From contig NZ_CP065037.1 of the NCBI RefSeq assembly GCF_019924635.1, positions 2,170,001 through 2,234,000 on the forward strand: DNA of 64,000 nt, given 5' to 3'. The notes below the pieces were generated by a model. That model ran no database searches. It worked only from the letters and a program-made list of their open reading frames with translations, and was not told the origin of the DNA. The number at the start of each line of letters is the position of its first letter. Position 1 is the stretch's first letter. The position numbers and the translations under genes were made by a program. The DNA is from Leifsonia sp. ZF2019. Its GTDB lineage: Bacteria; Actinomycetota; Actinomycetes; Actinomycetales; Microbacteriaceae. This document shows, piece after piece, positions 16,702-25,822 of this stretch.

Positions 16702-17205
16702 ATGTCGGCTCACGCAGCTCGAGGAGTGCTTTACGTACACTCCTCTCCCGGCGCGCTCTGCCCCCACATCGAGTGGGCGGCGGGTCGCGCCCTCGGTCGT
16801 GCCGTCAACTTCACGTGGGAAGCGCAACCGGTGCTCAAGGGATCCCAGCGCACCGAGTTCTTCTGGGACGGCCCGCGAGGGACAGGCGCCCGCCTGGCGT
16901 CCGCGCTCCGCGGCTGGGAGCACCTCCGCTACGAGGTGACGGAGGACGCCGGCCTCGGAACCGACGGCGGCCGGTGGATGCACACCCCCGACCTCGGCAT
17001 CTTCTTCGCCCAGACCGACACGGCGGGCAACATGGTCGTGCCGGAGGAGCGCGTACGGTACGCCATGGAGATCGCCGGCTCCAGCGCCCTCGAGCTTCAC
17101 CGCGAGCTGCGCCTCGCACTCGGCCAGGCCTGGGACGATGAGCTGGAGCCCTTCCGGCACGCCCACGACGACACATCGGTGATCTGGCTGCACAAGGTCG
17201 GCTGA
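16702..17205 (+). CDS. DUF3145 family protein
   Basis: A 167-residue protein of the actinobacterial DUF3145 family: GVLYVHSSPGALCPHIEWAAG at the start, then WEAQP, RTEFFWDGPRGTGARLASAL and the C-terminal DDTSVIWLHKVG. ATG at 16702 is preceded by GGAGGA at good spacing; the frame is open further upstream without a matching site. The function is uncharacterised. It is near-universal in actinobacteria, so this is core genome. The gene is monocistronic, ended by a strong bidirectional hairpin at 17254-17298. Confidence 0.85.
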   Translation: MSAHAARGVLYVHSSPGALCPHIEWAAGRALGRAVNFTWEAQPVLKGSQRTEFFWDGPRGTGARLASALRGWEHLRYEVTEDAGLGTDGGRWMHTPDLGIFFAQTDTAGNMVVPEERVRYAMEIAGSSALELHRELRLALGQAWDDELEPFRHAHDDTSVIWLHKVG

Positions 17206-17253
17206 ACGGACTCCCGCGGTGGGCCCGGCTCCGGCCGCCCGCGCGCGGTGACG

Positions 17254-17298
17254 GAAAGCGAGAGGCCCCGGTCGCGTCGACCGGGGCCTCTCGCTTTC
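17254..17298. terminator. strong bidirectional hairpin terminator between DUF3145 and fabF
   Basis: A perfect 21-bp inverted repeat (17254-17274 with 17278-17298) with a 3-base loop lies between the convergent DUF3145 and fabF genes. The outer ends are GAAAGCG and CGCTTTC, giving a short T-run on each side. It should stop transcription from both directions. Confidence 0.8.
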
Positions 17299-17307
17299 GG
17301 GGAGGGC

Positions 17308-18543
17308 TCAGACGGAGCGGAACGCGACGACCGCGTTGTGGCCGCCGAACCCGAAGGAGTTGCTGATGCCGAGCTGCGGTCCGTCGCCGAGAGGCTGCGG
17401 GGTACCGGAGACCTGCAGCGGGATCGCCGGGTCCTGCTCGGTCAGGTTGATCGTCGGCGGGGCGACGCGATCGCGGAGCGCGAAGATCGTGAACACGGCC
17501 TCCAGCGCTCCGGTCCCGCCGAGGAGGTGGCCGGTGGACGCCTTCGTCGCCGACACGGGGATGCCGTGGACGCGGTCGCCGAAGACCTCGCGCAGCGCGA
17601 CGTACTCCGCCGGGTCGCCCACGGGCGTGCTGGTGGCGTGCGCGTTGATGTGCGTGACCTCGTCCGGCGACGCGCCGGCCTGCTCCAGTGCCATCCGCAC
17701 CGCCCGGCTGGCGCCGCGACCCTCGGGGTCGTTGGCCGTGATGTGGTACGAGTCGGCGGTCACGCCGCCGCCCACGACCTCGGCGTAGACCTTCGCGCCG
17801 CGGGCGAGCGCGTGCTCCTCGGTCTCCAGGACGAGCGCGCCGGCCCCCTCGCCCATGACGAAGCCGTCGCGGTCGACGCTGTAGGGGCGCGAGGCGGTCG
17901 CGGGGGAGTCGTTGCGGCGCGAGAGGGCCTGCATCGACGAGAAGGAAGCGATGGTGATCGGGTGGATCGCCGATTCGCTCCCGCCAGCGATGACGATGTC
18001 GGCGAGGCCGGCCTGCAGGTGCTCATAGGCGTTGACGAGCGACTCGGTGCTCGACGCGCAGGCGGAGGCGACAGTGCGTGCGAACGCACGGGCCTCGAAG
18101 TGCATGGAGATGGCGGCCGATGCGGCGTTGGGCATCAGCATCGGCACCGTCATCGGGAGGACGCGACGGGGTCCGCGCTCGCGCAGGGTGTCCCAGGCGT
18201 CGAGCAGGGTCCACACGCCACCGATGCCGGTCGCATAGTCGACGCCCAGGCGCTCCGGCACGACCTCGGGGGAGCCTGCGTCGGCCCAGGCCTCCATGGC
18301 GGAGACGAGGGCGAGCTGGCTCGACGGGTCGAGGCGCTTGGCGACGGGGCGCTCGAGCACGGTGTCCGGGCGGACCTTCGCCTCAGCGGCGAAGGTGACC
18401 GGCAGTTCGTACTTCTCGACCCACTCGTGCTCGAGGGAACGGGCTCCGGACTCGCCGGCGAGCAGTGCCTGCCAGCTCTCCGGGGCGGTGCCACCGAGCG
18501 GCGACGATGCACCCACGCCGGTGACGACGATTTTCTTGGTCAT
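17308..18543 (-). CDS. fabF: 3-oxoacyl-ACP synthase II
   Basis: A 411-residue beta-ketoacyl-ACP synthase of the KAS II type. The Cys-His-His triad is present: nucleophilic Cys in VASACASSTESL, His in NAHATSTPVGD, and His in KASTGHLLGGTGALE. The C-terminal glycine-rich motif is SNSFGFGGHNA. It elongates acyl-ACP by condensation with malonyl-ACP in type II fatty-acid synthesis in the cytoplasm. It is the last gene of the fabD-fabH-acpP-fabF run, 111 bp after acpP, and is followed by a strong terminator. Confidence 0.96.
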   Translation of the reverse strand: MTKKIVVTGVGASSPLGGTAPESWQALLAGESGARSLEHEWVEKYELPVTFAAEAKVRPDTVLERPVAKRLDPSSQLALVSAMEAWADAGSPEVVPERLGVDYATGIGGVWTLLDAWDTLRERGPRRVLPMTVPMLMPNAASAAISMHFEARAFARTVASACASSTESLVNAYEHLQAGLADIVIAGGSESAIHPITIASFSSMQALSRRNDSPATASRPYSVDRDGFVMGEGAGALVLETEEHALARGAKVYAEVVGGGVTADSYHITANDPEGRGASRAVRMALEQAGASPDEVTHINAHATSTPVGDPAEYVALREVFGDRVHGIPVSATKASTGHLLGGTGALEAVFTIFALRDRVAPPTINLTEQDPAIPLQVSGTPQPLGDGPQLGISNSFGFGGHNAVVAFRSV

Positions 18544-18654
18544 GACGACAACTCTCCGTAGTTCGGTCCGTGAGGCTCGCGGGATGGCGCGAGCGCTCGC
18601 GCGGGCGGCGGCCGATCGGCGCGCCGCCCGCGCGGAGAACGTTTCTTGCGGGGC

Positions 18655-18906
18655 CTAGGCGTCCTGCGCCTTGACGATGAACTCGACCGCGTCGCCGACC
18701 GTCTTGAGGTTCTTGACCTCCTCGTCGGGGATCTTGACGTCGAACTTGTCCTCGGCGTTGACCACGATGGTCATCATCGAGATGGAGTCGATGTCGAGGT
18801 CGTCGGTGAACGACTTGTCCAGCTCAACCGTGTCGGTCGCGATGCCGGTCTCGTCGTTGATGAGCTCGGCCAGGCCGGCGAGAACTTCTTCGGTGGACAA
18901 TGCCAT
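18655..18906 (-). CDS. acpP: acyl carrier protein
   Basis: An 83-residue acidic protein with the phosphopantetheine attachment motif DIDSIS (Ser41), length and fold typical of AcpP. It carries growing acyl chains for FabD, FabH and FabF, whose genes flank it. The start ATG has AAGGAG upstream on this strand. The motif DSIS, rather than the DSLD of E. coli, is common in actinobacteria. Confidence 0.96.
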   Translation of the reverse strand: MALSTEEVLAGLAELINDETGIATDTVELDKSFTDDLDIDSISMMTIVVNAEDKFDVKIPDEEVKNLKTVGDAVEFIVKAQDA

Positions 18907-18962
18907 GGTGTTTTCTCCTTGAGGGGGTGTCGTTTTGACCGTTGTTCAGTCTAGGGCAGGGC

Positions 18963-19967
18963 CTACGGGAGCACGACGACCTGCGCGCCGTACACGAGAC
19001 CGGCGCCGAAGCCGATCTGGAGCGCCAGGCCGCCCGAGAGCTCCGGGTGCTCCTGGAGGAGGCGGTGGGTCGCGAGCGGGATCGATGCGGCGGAGGTGTT
19101 GCCGGTCGTCTCGATGTCGCGGGCGATCGCGACGGTGTCGGGCAGCTTGAGCTGCTTGGCGAACTCGTCCACGATGCGCATGTTCGCCTGGTGCGGGATG
19201 AAGGCGGCGAGCTGGTCGGGCGTGACGCCGGCGGCATCGAGGGCTTCCTTGGCGACCTTCGCCATCTCCCACACCGCCCAGCGGAAGACCGTCTGGCCCT
19301 CCTGCCGGAGGGTCGGCCACGGGCTCTCCCCGTCGCGGAACTCGGTGAGCGTGCTCGACATCCCGACCGCGTCGGCCTTCGAGCCGTCGGAGCCCCAGAT
19401 CGTGCGGGAGATTCCGGGATACTCGCTCGGGCCCACCACGACGGCGCCCGCGCCGTCGCCCAGCAGGAACGAGATGGTCCGGTCGGTCGGATCGACCACG
19501 TCGGAGAGCTTCTCGGCGCCGACGACGAGCGCGTAGTGCGCGACGCCCGTGCGGATCAGGGCGTCCGCCTGGGCGATGCCGTAGGCGTAGCCGGCGCACG
19601 CCGCGTTCATGTCGTAGGCAGCGGCCGGGTTCGCGCCCACGCGGTCGGCCAGCACGGCGGCCAGTGACGGGGTCTGCTGCGAGTTGGAGATCGTCGCCAC
19701 GATCACGGCGTCGATGAGCGCGGGGTCGACGCCCGACTTCGCGATGGCCTCTCGCGACGCCTCCGTCGCCAGGTCGACGGCGAGGACGTCGTGGCTGGCG
19801 CGAGTGCGGGTGACGATCCCCGTGCGCTGGCGGATCCACTCGTCCGACGAATTGATCGGGCCGACGAGGTCGTCGTTCGGGACGACGAGGTCGCCGCGGG
19901 CGGCGCCGATGGAGAGGATGCGGGTGTACTGCGGTCCGTGGGACTGCTGCAGGGTGGGGTGGGTCAT
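18963..19967 (-). CDS. fabH: 3-oxoacyl-ACP synthase III
   Basis: A 334-residue KAS III. The Cys-His-Asn triad is visible: Cys in NAACAGYAYG, His in FIPHQANMRI and Asn in TTGNTSAAS. It primes fatty-acid synthesis by condensing an acyl-CoA with malonyl-ACP; in Microbacteriaceae branched-chain primers are expected, which is family knowledge. It starts nine bases after the fabD stop with AGGAGG immediately ahead. Confidence 0.95.
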   Translation of the reverse strand: MTHPTLQQSHGPQYTRILSIGAARGDLVVPNDDLVGPINSSDEWIRQRTGIVTRTRASHDVLAVDLATEASREAIAKSGVDPALIDAVIVATISNSQQTPSLAAVLADRVGANPAAAYDMNAACAGYAYGIAQADALIRTGVAHYALVVGAEKLSDVVDPTDRTISFLLGDGAGAVVVGPSEYPGISRTIWGSDGSKADAVGMSSTLTEFRDGESPWPTLRQEGQTVFRWAVWEMAKVAKEALDAAGVTPDQLAAFIPHQANMRIVDEFAKQLKLPDTVAIARDIETTGNTSAASIPLATHRLLQEHPELSGGLALQIGFGAGLVYGAQVVVLP

Positions 19968-19976
19968 CCGGTCCTC

Positions 19977-20897
19977 CTAGGCGGCCTGGTCGATGAGGTC
20001 GAACGCGGCGGGCAGGTCCTCCGGCGTCTTGATGGCGACGCTCGGGACGCCCTTGAGCCCGCGCTTGGCGAGGCCGACGAGCGCGCCGGCCGGGGCCAAC
20101 TCGATGATGCCGGTGACTCCGGCCTCCTGGAACGACTGCATGGTGAGGTCCCAGCGCACGGGCGACGAGACCTGGCCGACGAGGAGGCGCAGGAACGCGG
20201 CGCCATCGGTGACGCGCGATCCGTCCTTGTTCGTCCAGAGCGGCAGGGTCGGGTCCTGCGTGGTGAGCGTCTCCGCGAAGGTCGACAGCACCGGGACGGC
20301 GGGCGCCATGTACCGTGTGTGGAACGCGCCGGCGACCTGCAGCGGGATGACGCGGGCGCGGGCCGGCGGGTTCTCGCCCAGGGCCGCGAGGGCGTCGAGT
20401 GCTCCGGCCACCACGATCTGACCGCCGCCGTTGTAGTTGGCGGGGGAGAGACCGAGCGCGTCCAGCTGAGCGAGCAGCTCGGCCTCGTCGGCGCCGATCA
20501 CGGCGCTCATGCCGGTCGGCGTCTCCGCGGCGGCGCGGGCCATGGCGGCGCCGCGCTCGCGCACGAAGGCGACGGCGTCCGTCTCGCTCAGCACGCCCGC
20601 GCCGGCGGCCGCGGTGAGCTCGCCGACCGAGTGGCCGGCGATGCCGCCGATCCTGTCCCGGCGGCCGTCCGCGAAGAGCGCCGACAGCGTCAGCAGCCCC
20701 GCGGACACGATCAGCGGCTGCGCCACCGCCGTGTCGCGGATGGTGTCCGCGTCGCTGACCGTGCCGTGCGCGACGAGGTCGATGCCGACCGCGTCGGAGA
20801 TGCCGGTGAGCTGGTCGCGGAACGACGTCTCGGTCAGCCAGGGGTCGAGGAAGCCGGGGGTCTGGGAACCTTGGCCCGGGCACACGATCACAATCAC
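19977..20897 (-). CDS. fabD: malonyl CoA-ACP transacylase
   Basis: A 306-residue acyltransferase. The N-terminal CPGQGSQTPGFL and active-site GHSVGE (Ser) are typical, with the catalytic His in AGAFHTRYM. It transfers malonyl from CoA to AcpP. Start is GTG at 20897 with no strong ribosome-binding site; a 7+4+7 imperfect inverted repeat lies about 50 bp upstream, between this gene and the PucR-type regulator. Confidence 0.95.
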   Translation of the reverse strand: MIVIVCPGQGSQTPGFLDPWLTETSFRDQLTGISDAVGIDLVAHGTVSDADTIRDTAVAQPLIVSAGLLTLSALFADGRRDRIGGIAGHSVGELTAAAGAGVLSETDAVAFVRERGAAMARAAAETPTGMSAVIGADEAELLAQLDALGLSPANYNGGGQIVVAGALDALAALGENPPARARVIPLQVAGAFHTRYMAPAVPVLSTFAETLTTQDPTLPLWTNKDGSRVTDGAAFLRLLVGQVSSPVRWDLTMQSFQEAGVTGIIELAPAGALVGLAKRGLKGVPSVAIKTPEDLPAAFDLIDQAA

Positions 20898-20947
20898 TTG
20901 ACTCAGTCTGCCAATCTTCCGCCGTGCGGATGTGTCGAATGGGTACG

Positions 20948-20965
20948 AAGTTTTTCCGAAAGCTT
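20948..20965. promoter_or_regulatory. imperfect inverted repeat upstream of fabD, possible regulator site
   Basis: AAGTTTT-TCCG-AAAGCTT is a 7+4+7 inverted repeat with one mismatch in the 85-bp gap between the regulator gene and fabD. By position it is a candidate site for the PucR-type regulator encoded just upstream. I do not know a consensus that would confirm it. Confidence 0.35.
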
Positions 20966-20982
20966 TGTGGAGGTCTACAACG

Positions 20983-22191
20983 CTAGCCGCGCCGGGAGGG
21001 CTCCGGCTCGTTGATCGAACCCACGATGAGAGCCGCCTGCAGGATCAACGCCTCCCGGGCGCCGGTCGCATCCCAGCCGATCACCTCCGAGACGCGCTTC
21101 AAGCGGTAACGCACCGTGTTCGGGTGCACGAACAGCTCGCGCGCCGTGGCCTCCAACGAGCGGCCGTTGTCGAGATAGCACCACAGTGTGGTCAGCAGCT
21201 CGCTGGAGTACGCCTGCAGCGGCTTGTAGATGCGGGTGATCAGCGTCGCGCGCGCGAGCCCGTCGCCCGCGAGAGCGCGCTCGGGCAGGAGGTCGTCCGC
21301 GTGCACGGGGCGTGGGCAGTTGCGCCACGCCTTCGCCACGGCGAAACCGGCCAGCGCGGCCTTCGCGCTCTTGGAGGCGTCGACAAGGCTCGCCACCTCG
21401 TGACCGAGCACGAGATGACCGGCGCCGAACTCCGGCTCCAGCTGCTGGGCGATCTCCAGGAAGCTGACCGCGGGGGCCGTCCCGATGGACTCCTCCGCGG
21501 TGCCGTCGTTGGGGACGGCACGGCCGATCACCAGCACCAGCCGGCTGCCCTGCACGCCGATGAGCACGTCGGCGGACATGTGGCGTGCGGTGCGGCGCAA
21601 CTGGTCGACATCGAGGATCCGCGGGGCCGTGCCGACGAGTACGCTCACCTCTCCGTGGCCGTGCCAGCCGAGGGCGGCGATCCGGCTCGGGAGCTCGTCG
21701 TCGTACTCACCCGTGAGGATGCTGTCGACGACCAACGCCTCCAGGCGCGCGTCCCACAAGCCCCGCGCCTCCGCGGCGCGGGCGTAGACGTCCGCCGCCG
21801 CGAAGGCGATCTCGCGCGAATAGAGAAGGATGGCCTCCCGCAGCGCTTCCCCGCCGCCGACCTTCACCCGCTCCTCGACCACCTCGACGGTGATCTTGAT
21901 GAGCTGGAGGGTCTGCTGGAGGCTGACGCTCCGGAGCAGCTCACGAGGAGCCGCCCCGAAGACGTCGGCCGCGATCCACGGGGTCGAGCGGGGGTCGTCG
22001 AACCATGAGATGAACGACGATATGCCGGCCTGTGCGACCAGCCCGACCGCACTGCGGCGGCCGGGCGGCATGTCGCGGTACCAGGGGAGAGTGTCCTCGA
22101 GCCGCTTGAGCGTGGTCGTGGCGAGCTCGCCCGAGATCTTGCGCAGCCACGCAAGGGTCTCGGCCTTGGTCCTCTCGACTTGCTTCGGCAC
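20983..22191 (-). CDS. PucR/CdaR-type regulator, FasR-like activator of fatty-acid synthesis
   Basis: A 402-residue regulator. The C-terminus carries the PucR-type HTH (about 335-385): LEATARELFVHPNTVRYRLKRVSEVIG. The central region matches the CdaR/GGDEF-like domain of this family. In Streptomyces a protein of this type (FasR) sits immediately upstream of fabD-fabH-acpP-fabF and activates it; the arrangement here is the same, so the assignment is by family and synteny. It starts (GTG 22191) eight bases after the aceE stop, so it may be co-transcribed with aceE. Confidence 0.88.
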   Translation of the reverse strand: MPKQVERTKAETLAWLRKISGELATTTLKRLEDTLPWYRDMPPGRRSAVGLVAQAGISSFISWFDDPRSTPWIAADVFGAAPRELLRSVSLQQTLQLIKITVEVVEERVKVGGGEALREAILLYSREIAFAAADVYARAAEARGLWDARLEALVVDSILTGEYDDELPSRIAALGWHGHGEVSVLVGTAPRILDVDQLRRTARHMSADVLIGVQGSRLVLVIGRAVPNDGTAEESIGTAPAVSFLEIAQQLEPEFGAGHLVLGHEVASLVDASKSAKAALAGFAVAKAWRNCPRPVHADDLLPERALAGDGLARATLITRIYKPLQAYSSELLTTLWCYLDNGRSLEATARELFVHPNTVRYRLKRVSEVIGWDATGAREALILQAALIVGSINEPEPSRRG

Positions 22192-22199
22192 GGGGGTCG

Positions 22200-24926
22200 T
22201 CAGGACTCGCCGCCCGCGGAGCCGGTGGTCCCGGCGTTCACGTCGTGCAGCAGGTACTTCTCGATCGCCCAGGCCGGCGCGTTCGGGTCGACCTGCCCCC
22301 GGGCCGCAAGCAGCTCCAGGGTGCGGACGACGAGCGACGGGCCGTCGATCTTGAAGAACCGGCGCGCGGCGGCGCGGGTGTCCGAGAAGCCGAAGCCGTC
22401 GGCGCCGAGGGTTGCGTACTCACCGGGCACGAACTGACGGATCTGGTCCGGCACGGCGTGCATGTAGTCGGTGACGGCGACGAACGGGCCCTCGGAATCC
22501 TGGAGCTTGCGGGTGACGTACGGCACCTGCTTCTCCTGCTGGGGGTAGAGGAAGTTGTGCTCCTCCGCCGCCAGGCCGTCGCGGCGCAGCTCGCCCCACG
22601 AGGTGACGCTCCACACGTCGGCCGACACACCCCAGTCCTGAGCGAGCAGGTGCTGGGCCTCCAGCGCCCACGGCACCGAGACGCCCGATGCGAGCAGCTG
22701 GGCCTTCGGGCCCTGCTGCTGTCCGGCGGCCAGCTTGTAGATGCCGCGGACGATGCCGTCCGCATCCACGCCCTCCGGCTCGGCCGGCTGCACGATCGGC
22801 TCGTTGTACACCGTGAGGTAGAACATGACGTTCGGGTCGGGGTGGTTGCCGCCGTACATGCGCTCGAGTCCGGCGCGGACGATGTGGCCGATCTCGTAGC
22901 CGTACGCCGGGTCGTACGAGACGACCGCGGGGTTCGTGTTGGAGAGCACCAGGGAGTGGCCGTCGGCGTGCTGCAGGCCCTCGCCGGTCAGCGTGGTGCG
23001 GCCGGCGGTGGCGCCGATCATGAAGCCGCGCGCCATCTGGTCGCCGGCCGCCCAGATCGCGTCGCCGGTGCGCTGGAACCCGAACATCGAGTAGAAGACG
23101 TAGACCGGGATGAGCGGCTCGCCCTGCGTCGCGTACGAGGTGCCCACGTTGGTGAACGCCGCGAGGGCGCCCGCCTCGTTGATGCCGACGTGGATGATCT
23201 GGCCCTGAGGGCTCTCCTTGTAGGCCAGGAGCAGCTCGCGGTCGACCGAGGTGTAGTGCTGGCCGTTCGGGTTGTAGATCTTCGCGTTCGGGAAGAACGC
23301 GTCCATACCGAAGGTCCGCGCCTCGTCCGGGATGATCGGCACGATGCGGTGCCCGAAGTCCTTCGAGCGCAGCAGATCCTTCAGCAGCCGGACGAACGCC
23401 ATCGTGGTGGCGATCTCCTGCGTGCCGGAGCCCTTCTTCGCGATCGCGTACGCCGAGTCCTCCGGCAGGTTCAGCGGCGTGTACTTCGTGCGCCGCTCGG
23501 GAAGGTATCCGCCCAGCGCGCGGCGGCGGTCGTGCAGGTACTGGATGGCCTCGTCCTGCGGTCCCGGGTTGTAGTACGGCGGCAGGTAGGGGTTCTCCTC
23601 GAGCTGCGCGTCCGTGATCGGAATACGCATGGCGTCGCGGAACGTCTTGAGGTTGTCCAGCGTCATCTTCTTCATCTGGTGGGTCGCGTTGCGGCCCTCG
23701 AACGACGGACCGAGGCCGTAGCCCTTGATGGTCTTCGCGATGATGACGGTGGGCTGACCCTTGTGCTCCACGGCCGCCTTGAACGCCGCGTAGACCTTGC
23801 GGTAGTCGTGGCCGCCGCGCTTGAGACCCCAGACCTGATCGTCGCTGTAGTCCTCGACGAGCTTCAGGGTGCGCGGGTCGCGACCGAAGAAGTTCTCGCG
23901 CACATAGGCGCCGTTCTCGGTCTTGTACGTCTGGTAGTCGCCGTCGGGCGTCTGGTTCATCAGGTTGACGAGCGCGCCGTCGGTGTCGCGGGCGAGCAGG
24001 TCGTCCCACTCGCGGCCCCAGATCACCTTGATGACGTTCCAGCCCGCGCCGCGGAAGTAGCTCTCCAGCTCCTGGATGATCTTGCCGTTGCCGCGCACCG
24101 GGCCGTCGAGGCGCTGGAGGTTCGCGTTGATGACGAAGGTCAGGTTGTCGAGCTTCTCGTTGGCCGCGACCTGCAGCTGACCGCGCGACTCCACCTCGTC
24201 CATCTCGCCGTCGCCCAGGAACGCCCAGACGTGCTGGTCGGAGGCGTCCTTGATGCCGCGGTTGGTGAGGTACTTGTTGAGCTGCGCCTGGTAGATCGCG
24301 TTGATCGGGCCGAGACCCATCGACACGGTCGGGAACTGCCAGAACTCCGGCATCAGGCGCGGGTGCGGGTACGACGACAGGCCGCCGCCGGCGTGCGACT
24401 TCTCCTGGCGGAATCCGTCGAGCTGGTCGGCGCTCAGCCGGCCCTCGAGGAACGCGCGGGCGTAGGTGCCGGGGGAGGCGTGGCCCTGGATGAAGATCTG
24501 GTCCCCGCCGCCCGGGTGGTCCTGGCCGCGGAAGAAGTGGTTGAAGCCGACCTCATAGAGCGCCGCGCTCGAGGCATACGTCGAGATGTGGCCGCCGACG
24601 GCGATGCCGGGACGCTGCGCGCGGTGCACGAGGATGGCCGCGTTCCAGCGGATCCACGCCCGGTAGCGGCGCTCGACCTCTTCGTCGCCGGGGAACTCCG
24701 GCTCGTTCTCGGGCGAGATGGTGTTGATGTAGTCCGTTGTCGGGACCATCGGAACACCGAGGTGCAGTTCTTTGGAGCGCTTGAGCAGGCTCAGCATGAT
24801 TTCACGAGCACGCTCGTGGCCGTGAGCCGCAACCAGTGCGTCGAGGGATTCCTGCCATTCGGCGGTCTCCTCCGGGTCCGAGTCGATGTTGTTCACCGAG
24901 TACGGGTCCTGGTCGTTTACAGTCAC
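22200..24926 (-). CDS. aceE: pyruvate dehydrogenase E1 component, homodimeric type
   Basis: A 908-residue thiamine-diphosphate enzyme of the AceE family. The ThDP motif is GDGEMDE followed by [16 protein letters not shown]. It decarboxylates pyruvate and passes the acetyl group to E2 lipoyl domains in the pyruvate dehydrogenase complex. GTG at 24926, with AGAGGTCGAGG just upstream, gives the family-typical [11 protein letters not shown] start; an upstream in-frame ATG at 24971 is unlikely. E2 and E3 genes are not in the window. Adjacency to the fatty-acid genes suggests coordinated acetyl-CoA and lipid supply. Confidence 0.95.
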   Translation of the reverse strand: MTVNDQDPYSVNNIDSDPEETAEWQESLDALVAAHGHERAREIMLSLLKRSKELHLGVPMVPTTDYINTISPENEPEFPGDEEVERRYRAWIRWNAAILVHRAQRPGIAVGGHISTYASSAALYEVGFNHFFRGQDHPGGGDQIFIQGHASPGTYARAFLEGRLSADQLDGFRQEKSHAGGGLSSYPHPRLMPEFWQFPTVSMGLGPINAIYQAQLNKYLTNRGIKDASDQHVWAFLGDGEMDEVESRGQLQVAANEKLDNLTFVINANLQRLDGPVRGNGKIIQELESYFRGAGWNVIKVIWGREWDDLLARDTDGALVNLMNQTPDGDYQTYKTENGAYVRENFFGRDPRTLKLVEDYSDDQVWGLKRGGHDYRKVYAAFKAAVEHKGQPTVIIAKTIKGYGLGPSFEGRNATHQMKKMTLDNLKTFRDAMRIPITDAQLEENPYLPPYYNPGPQDEAIQYLHDRRRALGGYLPERRTKYTPLNLPEDSAYAIAKKGSGTQEIATTMAFVRLLKDLLRSKDFGHRIVPIIPDEARTFGMDAFFPNAKIYNPNGQHYTSVDRELLLAYKESPQGQIIHVGINEAGALAAFTNVGTSYATQGEPLIPVYVFYSMFGFQRTGDAIWAAGDQMARGFMIGATAGRTTLTGEGLQHADGHSLVLSNTNPAVVSYDPAYGYEIGHIVRAGLERMYGGNHPDPNVMFYLTVYNEPIVQPAEPEGVDADGIVRGIYKLAAGQQQGPKAQLLASGVSVPWALEAQHLLAQDWGVSADVWSVTSWGELRRDGLAAEEHNFLYPQQEKQVPYVTRKLQDSEGPFVAVTDYMHAVPDQIRQFVPGEYATLGADGFGFSDTRAAARRFFKIDGPSLVVRTLELLAARGQVDPNAPAWAIEKYLLHDVNAGTTGSAGGES

Positions 24927-25048
24927 CCTCGACCTCTTTCTTGTGTCGGATGGATCGTGGACGGCTCGCACCGCTGTCGGTTCACGACAAACGAGCGGGC
25001 ACCATCGATCAGCCTAGCCTCACTCCGCCCCTCCCTGTGACCGCGTCC

Positions 25049-25077
25049 TTGGCACGCGGAGCTGGTCGGTCTATGCT
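25049..25077 (+). promoter_or_regulatory. sigma-70-type promoter for the peroxiredoxin gene
   Basis: TTGGCA at 25049-25054 and TATGCT at 25072-25077 with a 17-bp spacer, about 75 bp before the peroxiredoxin ATG. This is one of the clearest housekeeping-type promoters in the window. Confidence 0.6.
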
Positions 25078-25151
25078 GTCTCCTCGTGCGCCTGCGCGAG
25101 CCTCCTGGTCCCGTGAGGCGACGCGGGCGACGAAAGGACGACTCACACCTC

Positions 25152-25625
25152 ATGGCTCTGGAGAACGACACCCAGGCTCCCGACTTCGAGCTGCTCAACC
25201 AGCACGGCCAGCCCGTGCGCCTCTCCGACTTCCGTGGCCGCAAGGCGGTCGCGCTCGTCTTCTTCCCGCTCGCCTACTCGGGCACCTGCACCGGCGAGCT
25301 CTGCGCCCTCCGGGACAACCTCGCCCTCTTCGACGACCACCGCGTCGAACTGCTCGCGATCTCCGTCGACTCGAAGTTCACCCTGCGCGCCTGGGCCGAA
25401 CAGGAGGGCTACGACTTCAGCCTCCTCGCCGACTTCTGGCCGCACGGCGAGATCGCCAAGGAGTACGGTGTCTTCCTCCCCGAGAAGGGCTTCGCCAACC
25501 GCGCGACCTTCCTCATCGACGAGTCCGGCATCATCCGCGCCTCCTTCATCACCGCCCCCGGCGAGGCCCGCTCCCTCGACGCCTACCGCGCCGCCCTCGA
25601 GCAGCTCCCCGTCCACGTCGGCTGA
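25152..25625 (+). CDS. peroxiredoxin, AhpE/BCP type
   Basis: A 157-residue thioredoxin-fold peroxidase. The peroxidatic cysteine is in FPLAYSGTCTGELC (motif PxxxTxxC), and the conserved Arg lies in FANRATFLID. A second Cys five residues later is a possible resolving residue. It reduces peroxides in the cytoplasm. ATG at 25152 gives family length; the open frame extends to 25086 without conserved residues. It is divergent from aceE, with its own promoter at 25049-25077, and ends 32 bp before tRNA-Val. Confidence 0.92.
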   Translation: MALENDTQAPDFELLNQHGQPVRLSDFRGRKAVALVFFPLAYSGTCTGELCALRDNLALFDDHRVELLAISVDSKFTLRAWAEQEGYDFSLLADFWPHGEIAKEYGVFLPEKGFANRATFLIDESGIIRASFITAPGEARSLDAYRAALEQLPVHVG

Positions 25626-25657
25626 CCGGCTGCGCCCCCGCTAGGCTGGGGGCACCA

Positions 25658-25730
25658 GGGCCTTTAGCTCAGCTGGTAGAGCGCCACGTTTACACCGTGG
25701 ATGTCGTCGGTTCGATCCCGGCAGGGCCCA
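25658..25730 (+). tRNA. tRNA-Val (anticodon TAC)
   Basis: A 73-nt cloverleaf. The acceptor arm GGGCCTT pairs with AGGGCCC plus discriminator A. The D arm is GCTCAGCTGGTAGAGC, the anticodon stem CCACG/CGTGG with loop TTTACAC (anticodon TAC, valine), and the T arm contains GGTTCGATCC. CCA is not encoded. It follows the peroxiredoxin gene closely. Confidence 0.95.
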
Positions 25731-25744
25731 CTCTTCCGACCGCC

Positions 25745-25797
25745 ATTTGGACCAAATGTGGCGAAAGCGGCTCGTTCTCCCCACATTCGGTCCAAAT
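25745..25797. repeat. paired palindromes forming a large inverted repeat after tRNA-Val
   Basis: ATTTGG-A-CCAAAT at 25745-25757 is a perfect palindrome; a near copy, ATTCGG-T-CCAAAT, lies at 25785-25797, with centres 40 bp apart. The longer arms (25745-25761 and 25781-25797) pair over 17 bp with one mismatch around a 19-base loop. No T-run follows. It may be a double operator for the next gene, a tRNA 3' processing or termination hairpin, or both. Confidence 0.5.
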
Positions 25798-25822
25798 CGT
25801 GCCGCCTGAGTAGACTCGCGTC

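Noticed and set aside
22245..25040. A 931-codon plus-strand frame opposite aceE
   Set aside because: An antisense shadow caused by high third-position GC; aceE on the minus strand has complete family motifs.
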